Positions 16,039 through 23,889 of a stretch of 23,991 nucleotides of DNA are shown piece by piece. The notes beneath the pieces were generated by a model. That model had not been told where the DNA came from, searched no databases, and saw only the letters and a program-made list of their open reading frames with translations. Both the position numbers and the translations under genes were made by a program. Source of the DNA: JAWOGN01 sp046496815 (lineage in GTDB: Bacteria > Desulfobacterota > DSM-4660 > Desulfatiglandales > Desulfatiglandaceae). Positions within the stretch are counted from its first letter, which is position 1. Every line of letters begins with the position of its first letter. The stretch spans positions 1 through 23,991 of the forward strand of contig JAWOGN010000139.1 of assembly GCA_046496815.1 (NCBI GenBank), given 5' to 3'.

Positions 16039-19000
16039 TCATCACCTCTTCGTAATATTGCTGTTCGGAGGCGGCCATATGAACGGCGCCCGTAGGACAT
16101 TCGGAGATACAGTTTCCACAGCCCGTGCACAGCCGCGGGTCGATCCATGAAGAAGCCACCCCCCGGGAGATCTCCTCCAGATGTGCGGCCCCTTCAGGAC
16201 AAATGTCCGCACATCTGCCGCAACCACGGCAGAATTCCGGGTCTACTTGCGCCGCCAGGGAGTCCCCAAGCCCGGTATTGTCAAGCACATCTTCCAGTGC
16301 CTTGCCGGCAACGGATGCTCCCAACGTCTTATCCGGAATCTTGATTGCTTGTGACCATGACGCCATATATACGCCCGGAATGCCCGTTTCGAGGGTTCCG
16401 AAAGCCTTACTGCTCACGGCGTGAATCGGTTTGGAAAACGCATCTCTCTGGTAGCGGAGGTTTTTAAATTTTTTTCTCCCCAGGATAACGACACCGCCGT
16501 GGATTTGTTGATATGGAGGATTTTCATCCAAGGCCTCACTGCTTGGTTCCGGCGGTCGTTTCTTCTGAGTTTGAGCGGGATCGCTCTTGATTGAAGATAT
16601 TGAGGCCCCTGACCTCCCAAGCCTCTCAAAAATAAGGGTAAAATTTCCTCGTTGACCCTCCAGCCGAACCGGCTTGACAGGCCGGAGCAGCTCGATTTCG
16701 CTCTTTCTTAAGTCCGCCTCGACATCTTGATGGATTTCTCCGTCCTCTGCCAAAACAACGGAATGAAACTGCGTTTTAAGGCCTTTTGCAGCTGCTATGC
16801 CGGCCTCCGTCGCGCCCAGAACCAGCGCTTGGGGGTGTATTTTTTCGCTTTTCAAGGCCCAGGCCTTATGCTCCCTCAATTGTGAAAGTCCCGAGCGTAT
16901 CACCCGATTCGCCCGATCAATCCCCACTGAACCGTCCGTCCTGTAGGGGAGCAAGCACGTCTCTTTGATGTTGACGAGCGCGATATCTTTGGGTGCATAC
17001 CCCACTTCTTTAAACAGCCTCTGCTTCAGTCTGATCCGCTGTTCCGTGCATGATTCACAGGCGAAATCCAGATTACAGCAGACACATGACGCAATCAGCG
17101 CGCCATTCAATCCCTGCGCGGAAATCACCTCCTCGATGCGGCGCCCCATTTCCGGGTGGCAGGCCGATACCAACACCTCCACATGAGCCACATCCGGAAT
17201 TTGCTTCAAAGGCTCAATCATCCCGGCCAATTGGTTGTTCGGGTTTAATGATCCGTTGCATGAACAAATAAAAATTCCGATCTTTGAATCCCTGTTCCTT
17301 AGAGACTTCCCGGCCATGGGCGGCATCTGCACAGGAGACGTTTTCGACAATACTTCCATGGCGGCACTGCGCCCCGCCACCATTGCCCTCGCCCACGAAT
17401 TTGTGTCCCGGGGACGCCCGATCGAGATCACGTGGGACAAATCGGATTTTGAAGGGGCTTGACGGTTGTCGGACATGATGATTTGGTCAAAATGAGAGGA
17501 CCTCCTGATTGGAAGTTTGCCATGCCCGATGGCACCCAGTTCACACGAGGCTTCGCATTGAAGACATTCGCAACAAATCCCGCATTGGAGGCATCTTCCA
17601 GCCTCCCGCGCGGCGTCCTCAGCGGATAAACACGCAATGACTTCACCATAGTCTCGTATTCGCTCTGAAATCTTTCGATGCGGGCCGTCGGTTCGCACTT
17701 GCCTGGGAATCTCTTTTGGAATCGGGTTATAGGGTTCACGGCGGACCTCACGGTTTTTCTCTCGGATCCGCCCGATCGCGGTATCCAAAGCTCCGATGAT
17801 TGTTTGCGCCGCCCTTCGCCCGGAGGCCATGGCCTCCACCACGGTCGAGGGCCCCGTTACCGTATCCCCTGAAGCATAGATTCCGGCGATGTTCGTCTCC
17901 CCGGTCTCTGAAATCACAAGCCCGTCCAACGGGGTCTTCTTTATGTCGCCGCCGATTCCCAGAGGGCCGACGGCCCCCTGCCCTATACTGACAATGGCGG
18001 TATCTGCATCCATCAAGAAATTTGATCCCTCGATCGGAACCGGTCGCCGGCGTCCCGAATCGTCCCTACCCTCCAATTTCATCTTTACGCATCTGAGCCT
18101 GCACAACCGGCCGTTTTCGCTTTCGAATTCCACGGGAACGGTGAGGAGCTTCAGTTTCACGCCTTCTTCCAGGGCCTGCTCCACCTCGTGCGGATCCGCC
18201 GGCATTTCCTTTCTCGTTCGCCGGTAGATAAGCGTAACGGATCCGGCCCCCGCGCGGATGCCGGCGCGCGCCGCCTCCACCGCCGCATTCCCGCCGCCGA
18301 TAACCACAAGCCGGCCGAGTGGTTCAAATTTTTTCCCTTTCCACAATTCCCTCAAAAACGACACACACCCATAGATTCCTTTCGAGTCCTCTCCCCGGAT
18401 GCCCATTCTGAGGTCCTTGGATGCACCCGTTGCCAATAAGATCGCCCGAAAGCCCTCTGATTTTAGTCTCTCCAAATCCTCCCAGGCTTTAACCGAAGAA
18501 TTGAGCCTCAATTCAACCCCCAAGCTCATGATGTCATCGATTTCCTGCTCGATGATCTCTCTTGGAAGACGGTAGGGAGCAATGCCCTGATGCAGGAGCC
18601 CTCCCGGTTTGCCATCCGCCTCGATCAGTGTGGGGGAAAATCCCGCCCGGGCAAATTCATGCGCCGCTGTCAGCCCGGAAGGCCCCGAGCCGATGATGGC
18701 GATGCGCGGACCTTTGGGAAAACGCATGGGTCCGTTTCCGGCCTCTCTGCTTCGCTTTCTCGCCACATCCGCCGCAAATCGCTTCAGAGCTCGGATGCCG
18801 ATAGGTTCGTCGATCTCTTTTCGCCTGCATTCCGTTTCGCAGGGATGGTGACATACCCGGCCGCAAACACCGGGAAGCGGATTTTTTTCCAGAATGAGCT
18901 GATAAGCCTCGTCAAATTTGCCCTGACCAATCAAGGCCACGTACCCCTGTGGGTTCATGTCGAGGGGACAGGCCAATCTGCAGGGAGCCTTTTCCCGTTT

Positions 19001-19405
19001 GTCGATCGCCATGGTATGGGGCGCACATAATTCGAAAATCGGTTTGCTCCCGTCCGACAGTTCGACCGGGCAAGAGAAAAGGCATTTGTGACAATCCACA
19101 CACAATTCCGGAGATATCCACTGGGGCCTTTGGATCCATTCCACCCGCGCGGCCCCTTCGCGGGAGTCCTCAATATGGGTGACTTCCGTCTCGGTGAGGA
19201 TGTCGACAAACGGATGATAGGCGGCCTGGGTGCGGAGGTATTGCGTCCAGCGCCTCGCCTTATCGGGCCATTTGCCGTCGGTTCGGCCGATCTCACGGTT
19301 TTTTTCCACAAGGGTGACACTTCTATTACAGGCAGCCAATGTCAAGGCGGCCTGCAGCCCCTGCGGCGTGCCTCCGATAATCAGTACGGAATTTGTTGAA
19401 GCCAT
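16022..19405 (-). CDS. Giant GltD/NfnB-type and HdrA-like fusion flavo-iron-sulfur protein
   Basis: A 1127-aa redox protein with at least five modules. Residues 1-100 are an HdrA-like dinucleotide fold (GGTPQG at 11-16). Cys102-105-108-112 is a 4Fe-4S motif. Residues 142-545 are a full glutamate-synthase small-subunit/NfnB unit: Cys-rich region (142-194), FAD motif IGSGPSG (238-244), NAD(P)H motif VVIGGGNAA (367-375), and the GIYASGDTVTGPSTVVEA block (509 on). Residues 605-621 are a dense Cys cluster. Residues 708-850 repeat an HdrA N-terminal domain (ICSCNG), followed by a degenerate Rossmann (GATEAG). Two C-terminal 4Fe-4S ferredoxin motifs start at Cys1059 and Cys1093. It starts 6 bp after korC and overlaps mvhD. 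NAD(P)H-linked flavin electron transfer is the likely role; bifurcation is inference. Confidence 0.88.
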   Translation of the reverse strand: MASTNSVLIIGGTPQGLQAALTLAACNRSVTLVEKNREIGRTDGKWPDKARRWTQYLRTQAAYHPFVDILTETEVTHIEDSREGAARVEWIQRPQWISPELCVDCHKCLFSCPVELSDGSKPIFELCAPHTMAIDKREKAPCRLACPLDMNPQGYVALIGQGKFDEAYQLILEKNPLPGVCGRVCHHPCETECRRKEIDEPIGIRALKRFAADVARKRSREAGNGPMRFPKGPRIAIIGSGPSGLTAAHEFARAGFSPTLIEADGKPGGLLHQGIAPYRLPREIIEQEIDDIMSLGVELRLNSSVKAWEDLERLKSEGFRAILLATGASKDLRMGIRGEDSKGIYGCVSFLRELWKGKKFEPLGRLVVIGGGNAAVEAARAGIRAGAGSVTLIYRRTRKEMPADPHEVEQALEEGVKLKLLTVPVEFESENGRLCRLRCVKMKLEGRDDSGRRRPVPIEGSNFLMDADTAIVSIGQGAVGPLGIGGDIKKTPLDGLVISETGETNIAGIYASGDTVTGPSTVVEAMASGRRAAQTIIGALDTAIGRIREKNREVRREPYNPIPKEIPRQVRTDGPHRKISERIRDYGEVIACLSAEDAAREAGRCLQCGICCECLQCEASCELGAIGHGKLPIRRSSHFDQIIMSDNRQAPSKSDLSHVISIGRPRDTNSWARAMVAGRSAAMEVLSKTSPVQMPPMAGKSLRNRDSKIGIFICSCNGSLNPNNQLAGMIEPLKQIPDVAHVEVLVSACHPEMGRRIEEVISAQGLNGALIASCVCCNLDFACESCTEQRIRLKQRLFKEVGYAPKDIALVNIKETCLLPYRTDGSVGIDRANRVIRSGLSQLREHKAWALKSEKIHPQALVLGATEAGIAAAKGLKTQFHSVVLAEDGEIHQDVEADLRKSEIELLRPVKPVRLEGQRGNFTLIFERLGRSGASISSIKSDPAQTQKKRPPEPSSEALDENPPYQQIHGGVVILGRKKFKNLRYQRDAFSKPIHAVSSKAFGTLETGIPGVYMASWSQAIKIPDKTLGASVAGKALEDVLDNTGLGDSLAAQVDPEFCRGCGRCADICPEGAAHLEEISRGVASSWIDPRLCTGCGNCISECPTGAVHMAASEQQYYEEVMNAILG

Positions 19406-19411
19406 ATTGCG

Positions 19412-19984
19412 TTAGTCTGCGTTTCCTTTCAGATCCAATCCGTATTGAAAACCCCGCTCCATACCGGACAAATTCTTCTCTTCGGTGCCCTTTGGGACTG
19501 AGGAGGCGATCGCGGCTTTCAGTGAATCGTAAGAAACCAGTTGTGTAACCGCGATAACGAAGCTCAACATAATGATGTTTGCCATCATTTTGACGCCCAT
19601 CTCCTCGGCAAACCCGGTCGCCGGTATGGCGTAGTGCTTAACGTCTTTCCGAACGGCTTTCGGGTTGACTTTGACCAGGCGGGAGTCCGTGAAAAGGCTC
19701 CCGCCCTGTTTCAGCTTTGAAATGTTCTTGTCGAATCCTTCCTGTGACATGCAGAGCAAAACGTCGGGGTTTTCTACGTAGGGATACTCAATGGGCTCCG
19801 TTGAAACCACTACCTGCGCAGCGCATGCGCCGCCACGCGCCTCGGGTCCGTAGGACTGAATCAACGTTGCGTTTTTTTTCTCAAACAGGGTCGCAGACTT
19901 TCCAAGGATATTGCCGGCGAGGATAATCCCTTGCCCTCCGAACCCTGTAAGGATGATCTCTTGGTAATCACCTTCAGTCCCCAT
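19412..19984 (-). CDS. korC: 2-oxoacid:ferredoxin oxidoreductase gamma subunit
   Basis: Gamma subunit (190 aa) of a CoA-acylating 2-oxoacid:ferredoxin oxidoreductase. The signature GFGGQG is at residues 14-19, followed by the SYGPEARGG block typical of KorC. The ATG at 19984 is preferred: GGAGG lies 5 bp upstream and the protein then begins directly before the GFGGQG strand. The frame extends upstream to 20089 into korB, which would be an 86-bp overlap. It follows korB by 19 bp and precedes the GltD/HdrA fusion by 6 bp, so Kor and Hdr genes are probably one transcript. Confidence 0.93.
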   Translation of the reverse strand: MGTEGDYQEIILTGFGGQGIILAGNILGKSATLFEKKNATLIQSYGPEARGGACAAQVVVSTEPIEYPYVENPDVLLCMSQEGFDKNISKLKQGGSLFTDSRLVKVNPKAVRKDVKHYAIPATGFAEEMGVKMMANIIMLSFVIAVTQLVSYDSLKAAIASSVPKGTEEKNLSGMERGFQYGLDLKGNAD

Positions 19985-20003
19985 GATTCCTCCATGGTTT
20001 TGG

Positions 20004-20867
20004 CTACCCGCTTTTTCTTGGCCACATGGTCTCTCTGAGTTCGGACACTCCGGAGAGGCTTTCCAGAAAAGTGGGACGTTGCGTGTCAATAAACTTGCCG
20101 AGTACCATTTTCTTTCCTTCTTGGATTACTGTTTCGTCGGGGTGTACCCCGTTTCTGATGACACTGTTCTCCCGGTAAAGCTTGATCATTTCCAGGGCAC
20201 TACCCAGGCGGTTGCGTCGTCCATAGGCCGTCGGACACGGCGCAATAACTTCCACAAATGAGAGACCGGGTTTTTCCAAGGCCTCCTGGATGGATTGCGC
20301 GAGCCGCCTTACGTCCAGGGACAGCCACCGTGCAACGTAGACGGCCCCGCAGGCCGCCGCCAGAGAGGGGAGATTCAAAGGGACTTCCGAATTGCCATAG
20401 GGAGTGGTGGTTGTTCTTGCGCCCATGGGGGTATTTGCAGATACTTGCCCCCCCGTCATTCCGTAATTCATGTTGTTCACGCAGATGATCGTCAGGTCAA
20501 TATTCCTTCGAGCTGCGTGGATAAAATGGTTGCCTCCGATGGAAAAAAGATCGCCATCACCGCTGAAAACGAAAACTTTCAATTGGGGTTTCACCAATTT
20601 CAGTCCTGTGGCGAATGGGATGGCTCGACCGTGAGTGGTATGGAATGAATCGAGGTTGAGATACCCGGCGACCCTCCCGGTACATCCAATGCCTGAGACA
20701 ACCGTCATTTGGTCATAATCGATCCCGGTTTTCTGCAAGCTGCTGATGGCGGCCGAAAGCGCGCTTCCGATGCCGCATCCCGGACACCATATGTGCGGGA
20801 TCCGAGACCCTCTGAGCAGCTCATCCTTCGGATGCCGATACGAATCCGCTTTTGTTTTTTCCTTCAT
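20004..20867 (-). CDS. korB: 2-oxoacid:ferredoxin oxidoreductase beta subunit (TPP-binding)
   Basis: Beta subunit (287 aa) that binds thiamine diphosphate and probably a 4Fe-4S cluster. CPGCG is at residues 28-32. The TPP/Mg motif begins GDGD (103-106) and continues to NN (131-132) and YGMTGGQ (135-141). The T-P-x-G-N-S segment following YGMTGGQ is usual in 2-oxoglutarate-type enzymes. The complex oxidatively decarboxylates 2-oxoglutarate (or a related 2-oxoacid) with CoA and reduces ferredoxin. It overlaps korA by 4 bp (ATGA). Confidence 0.94.
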   Translation of the reverse strand: MKEKTKADSYRHPKDELLRGSRIPHIWCPGCGIGSALSAAISSLQKTGIDYDQMTVVSGIGCTGRVAGYLNLDSFHTTHGRAIPFATGLKLVKPQLKVFVFSGDGDLFSIGGNHFIHAARRNIDLTIICVNNMNYGMTGGQVSANTPMGARTTTTPYGNSEVPLNLPSLAAACGAVYVARWLSLDVRRLAQSIQEALEKPGLSFVEVIAPCPTAYGRRNRLGSALEMIKLYRENSVIRNGVHPDETVIQEGKKMVLGKFIDTQRPTFLESLSGVSELRETMWPRKSG

Positions 20868-22042
20868 CGCTTTTTCCTGTTGCTTGCAACTTTGCGCAGC
20901 GTTTCCTCTACACCGGTTGCAATCTGCAGCGGCGTATGAATTCCGCCGCCGGCATGCGGTATGAGTTTTGTAACGGCCTTGCCGGCTGCACAGCGTTCTA
21001 CTTCAAGCGCGATCTGGCCGAAGTTTACCTCGGGCACCACAAAGGCTTTCGCTTGGGTTGCCAATTTCCGGATCAAATCCTCGGCAAAAGGCCAGATCGT
21101 GTTCAGTTTTAGGAGGCCTACCTTGATTCCGGCCTCTCTCAGACTGCGCATGGCCTTGAGGGCCGGTCTCACTGAAGAGCCATATGTCACCAATATGATT
21201 TCGGCCCCATTCACAAAGTGTGTTTCGTAATCAATAATTCGCTTCTTGTTTTTTTGGATCTTTTGGATAAGACGTTTCACCAGTTTTTCCTGGGTCTCGG
21301 CATCCGTCATCGGAAACCCCCTTTCATCGTGGGTGAGTCCGGTGATATGAAGCCGGTATCCATCTCCCGCATTCGGCAACACCGGAATCAGAGACTTGTC
21401 TGTTTTGTATGGAAAATAGGTTTCCGGAGCCTCAGTGGGCGTCTTGCGATTAATGACTTCAATCGCTTCAACGCTTGGGATCGTCACCCGTTCCACCGTA
21501 TGCCCCACGACTTCGTCGGCCATGACAAGAACCGGAATCCGGAACGTTTCCGCCAAATTGAAGGCGCGGATCGTAAAGTCAAACATCTCCTGGGGGGAAC
21601 TCGGGCTGATGGCGATGACTTCATAATGCCCGTGGGACCCCCAACGGGCCTGCATCATGTCGCCTTGGCTGCAAAGGGTGGGGAGGCCTGTCGACGGTCC
21701 CCCTCTTTGGATATTCACGATGACGCAGGGTGTCTCGGTCATAATGCCAAGACCGAGATTTTCCATCATCAGACTAAAACCGGGCCCTGAGGTGGACGTC
21801 ATGGCCTTTGCCCCTCCCCATGCCGCACCCAGCACCGCTGCAATCGATCCGATCTCGTCTTCCATCTGAATAAAGATTCCCCCCACAGCGGGAAGTCGTC
21901 CCGCCATCCTCTCCGCAACTTCAGTGGCCGGCGTGATCGGATAGCCTCCAAAGAAACGGCAACCTGCGGCCAATGCACCCTCTGCACAGGCCACATCGCC
22001 GTTTATGAAATGCTCTCCAGTTAGAACAGCCTGAGATTTCAA
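20864..22042 (-). CDS. korA: 2-oxoacid:ferredoxin oxidoreductase alpha subunit
   Basis: Alpha subunit (392 aa) contributing the pyrimidine-binding half of the TPP site. The family motif YPITPAT is at residues 34-40, then MEDEIGS, SGPGFSLM and the RGGPSTGLPT block characteristic of KorA. The start is set at TTG 22042: AAGGAG lies 5 bp upstream (22048-22053), the protein then begins just before the typical TGEHFINGD stretch, and the gene starts 28 bp after the korD stop. An ATG at 22162 in the same frame would overlap korD by 92 bp and add about 40 atypical residues. Preference for 2-oxoglutarate over other 2-oxoacids is inferred from family resemblance. Confidence 0.93.
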   Translation of the reverse strand: MKSQAVLTGEHFINGDVACAEGALAAGCRFFGGYPITPATEVAERMAGRLPAVGGIFIQMEDEIGSIAAVLGAAWGGAKAMTSTSGPGFSLMMENLGLGIMTETPCVIVNIQRGGPSTGLPTLCSQGDMMQARWGSHGHYEVIAISPSSPQEMFDFTIRAFNLAETFRIPVLVMADEVVGHTVERVTIPSVEAIEVINRKTPTEAPETYFPYKTDKSLIPVLPNAGDGYRLHITGLTHDERGFPMTDAETQEKLVKRLIQKIQKNKKRIIDYETHFVNGAEIILVTYGSSVRPALKAMRSLREAGIKVGLLKLNTIWPFAEDLIRKLATQAKAFVVPEVNFGQIALEVERCAAGKAVTKLIPHAGGGIHTPLQIATGVEETLRKVASNRKKR

Positions 22043-22070
22043 AATTTCTCCTTCACTGGGTTCATGGGTC

Positions 22071-22337
22071 TTACCGGGTTGAATCCTTGCAATAAATGGC
22101 GAATTCAGGGCAAACTTCCTCGCAGAAACGACACCCGACACAGGCCGCCGGTTCCGCAACAAACGGCGGGTGATATCCCTTTTGATTAAACCCCTCGGAA
22201 ATCCTCAAAACACCTTCAGGACAAAATTCCACGCAAAGTCCGCATCCTTTACACCGGTTCTCGATAATGTAGATCGTCGCGGGCCGCGTCAGCTTTTCTT
22301 CCCAGTCCAGGGGCTTTCTCCACATCTTCATGGCCAT
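22071..22337 (-). CDS. korD: 2-oxoacid:ferredoxin oxidoreductase delta (ferredoxin-like) subunit
   Basis: An 88-aa 2x4Fe-4S protein: Cys29-32-35-39-Pro and Cys66-69-72-76-Pro. It is the delta subunit that takes electrons from the TPP enzyme, and is first in the usual korDABC order. The ATG at 22337, with aaagga 8 bp upstream, is preferred. In-frame ATGs at 22379 and 22409 are possible but add non-conserved residues. A conserved Trp-containing lead (MWRKPLD) precedes the ferredoxin fold. Confidence 0.9.
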   Translation of the reverse strand: MAMKMWRKPLDWEEKLTRPATIYIIENRCKGCGLCVEFCPEGVLRISEGFNQKGYHPPFVAEPAACVGCRFCEEVCPEFAIYCKDSTR

Positions 22338-22362
22338 GACGCTATTCCTTTCATTTCTGACC

Positions 22363-22488
22363 TCAGCTCCACTTAGCATTTTCGTACCCTTTATGAAATT
22401 TAAGGACAAAACGCTTTACACAGGAGTTTTCGGCGCAAACACAAGAACCATCACCCTTAAAGCCGTAAATTCGGCAGACGTCTCTCAC
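22363..22488 (-). pseudogene. Small Cys-containing reading frame upstream of korD
   Basis: A minus-strand frame, open from within the palindromic repeat, codes for about 41 aa after a GTG at 22488. It includes CRIYGFKGDGSCVC and a further Cys, and ends 25 bp before the korD start. Composition looks protein-like but there is no ribosome site and no family is recognised. It could be the tail of a gene truncated by the neighbouring palindromic element, a leader peptide, or chance. Confidence 0.2.
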
Positions 22489-22637
22489 TCGGAGACTGTC
22501 CGAGAATGAGGAATTTTTTTCAAGATCAAGGAAGGCGAAAATTATAACCACAGGAATACATTTAAGTATTTCGAGGATTATAATTTGAGCCTGACACAGA
22601 GATTGGGGAAAATAGCCATTCTCGGACAGCCTCCTAG
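22488..22637. repeat. Concentric long imperfect palindrome (MITE-like)
   Basis: Three nested perfect inverted repeats share the same centre (22562.5): ctgtccgagaatg / cattctcggacag (22496-22508 and 22617-22629), aaattataa / ttataattt (22539-22547 and 22578-22586), and aatac / gtatt (22555-22559 and 22566-22570). Six of the next eight outward bases also pair, giving about 150 bp in all. Between these the arms pair partly, with several G-U pairs in RNA. It lies between the GntR gene and korD on the same strand. No transposase is present. Confidence 0.75.
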
Positions 22638-22663
22638 CGGCATCCCCCGTGTGCCCTCAAGTC

Positions 22664-23365
22664 TCAAGAAGTCAGATAAAGCACAATCCGTTGCTGAAAA
22701 TCCTGCATGTGCTCATGAAGGGTCTCTTTTAGCCCGGTTTCGTCCCGCTCTCTCAACAAATGCATAACCGCTTCATGCTGCTGAATTACGGATTCGTAAT
22801 GATCATGGAGAGATTTGCGCGGATCGATTTCGTTGCCATACGACAGAAAAGCGAGTCGATTGGTCTCGCACCTGGCTTCATGCAGCCCCCGAATGAGATA
22901 TCTGTTGCTCGAACACCGCGCGAAATGCATATGAAAATCATGGTTGGCTTCGACCAGACCCAGGACATCCATCTGCGCTATTGCCGATTTGACCGCTTCA
23001 TTGGCTGTTGCCATGGACGAAAGGCACGCGTCCACATCCTGTCGCACAGCCAACTCTGCCACGCCGAGTTCCAGTATTCTCAAAGCCTCAAAGACCGCTT
23101 TGGTATCTTGTAACGTAATTGGACGCACAACGAAGCCCTTATTGGGATGCGACTGAACCATCAGGTCACCGGCCAGACGCAGCAGGGCTTCTCTAATGGG
23201 CGTCCGGCCGATAGCCAAGTCCTCGACAAGCTGCTTCTCCTCCAACCGCTGACCGGGCTTGTATTTGAGGCTGATTATCTTCCGATAGATTTCCCCATAT
23301 GCGGTGGCCCCGAGCGGCTGTTTGTTTTCTACTTTCTTGACTGCGTTTTTCATATCCAATAACAT
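22664..23365 (-). CDS. GntR-family transcriptional regulator, FadR/FCD type
   Basis: DNA-binding regulator of 233 aa. The winged helix-turn-helix is at about residues 20-82 (KPGQRLEEKQLVEDL and GRTPIREAL..L). The FCD ligand domain runs from about 90 to the end, with His-rich positions (NHDFHMHF, HDHY, QQHE) of the kind that bind a metal and an organic-acid ligand. FCD regulators often respond to carboxylic acids or acyl-CoAs, so control of the adjacent aromatic or kor-hdr genes is plausible but unproven. Two ATGs (23365 and 23353) are possible and neither has a clear ribosome site. Its promoter carries an operator-like dyad. Confidence 0.9.
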   Translation of the reverse strand: MLLDMKNAVKKVENKQPLGATAYGEIYRKIISLKYKPGQRLEEKQLVEDLAIGRTPIREALLRLAGDLMVQSHPNKGFVVRPITLQDTKAVFEALRILELGVAELAVRQDVDACLSSMATANEAVKSAIAQMDVLGLVEANHDFHMHFARCSSNRYLIRGLHEARCETNRLAFLSYGNEIDPRKSLHDHYESVIQQHEAVMHLLRERDETGLKETLHEHMQDFQQRIVLYLTS

Positions 23366-23370
23366 TATGT

Positions 23371-23422
23371 TTTAAATTGATTGATTTAAATCCATTAAAA
23401 ATATATTTATTTTATATGTCAA
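23371..23422 (-). promoter_or_regulatory. Promoter and operator-like dyad of the GntR gene
   Basis: On the minus strand TTGACA (23417-23422) is followed after exactly 17 bp by TTTAAT (23394-23399; 5 of 6 matches). A perfect 7-bp dyad TTTAAAT-n6-ATTTAAA (23371-23390) covers the expected transcription start, just upstream of the start codon. This is a classical arrangement for autorepression. Confidence 0.65.
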
Positions 23423-23585
23423 GTATTTTTACGGCGGTTTCCTATATGTGCGCGGGATCGACGGCTTGGCGCCGACAGCATCGTAAGAGTTTAACGCATT
23501 GAATGGGGTCGGGAGCGGTCGGATTGGTGGGGGTCTTCGCAGCCCGTATTGGAAGGGCGAGGGTAATGCAGAACATCTTACTTTT

Positions 23586-23882
23586 GTATCAATTTAGATT
23601 TTTGAAAGAACTCGTGAGCAAAACAACAGGGGCCGTTGGGATCTCTTTCAGAAGACCGCAAAGCCCTCCCTCACTCCATGGAACGGCAGCTGGGCCTCAA
23701 AACTCAACCCCGGACAGCCCCAGAAGGGAATCGCTGTTGCAACGTCGGTCTTCTCTGCCTTTACCGAGCCGCCTATTTCGGGATTGGGGGCGTTCTACGT
23801 GCAGTGTAGAGTTTGTGTTGCGGTCATCTGAAAGAGATCCCAACGGCCCCTATCGCCGTGTTTCAAAAATCTAATTTGATAC
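23586..23882. repeat. 297-bp element with long terminal inverted repeats
   Basis: The left arm (23586-23659) and right arm (23820-23882) are inverted copies. The outer 22 bp (gtatcaattt... and its complement) match with one mismatch. The inner 31 bp, including aagagatcccaacggcccc (23827-23845), match with one mismatch, and an unequal spacer separates the two blocks. The 160-bp interior holds no convincing gene, and the 123-codon plus-strand frame crossing it has no coding signature. It is probably a non-autonomous mobile element or a solo repeat. A related single arm lies at 9674-9727. The rest of the 23423-23585 gap shows nothing recognisable. Confidence 0.75.
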
Positions 23883-23889
23883 ACCGATT

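Noticed and set aside
23503..23874. 123-codon plus-strand frame at the right end
   Set aside because: It runs through the arms and core of the inverted-repeat element, has low-complexity Arg/Ser/Pro composition and no ribosome site.
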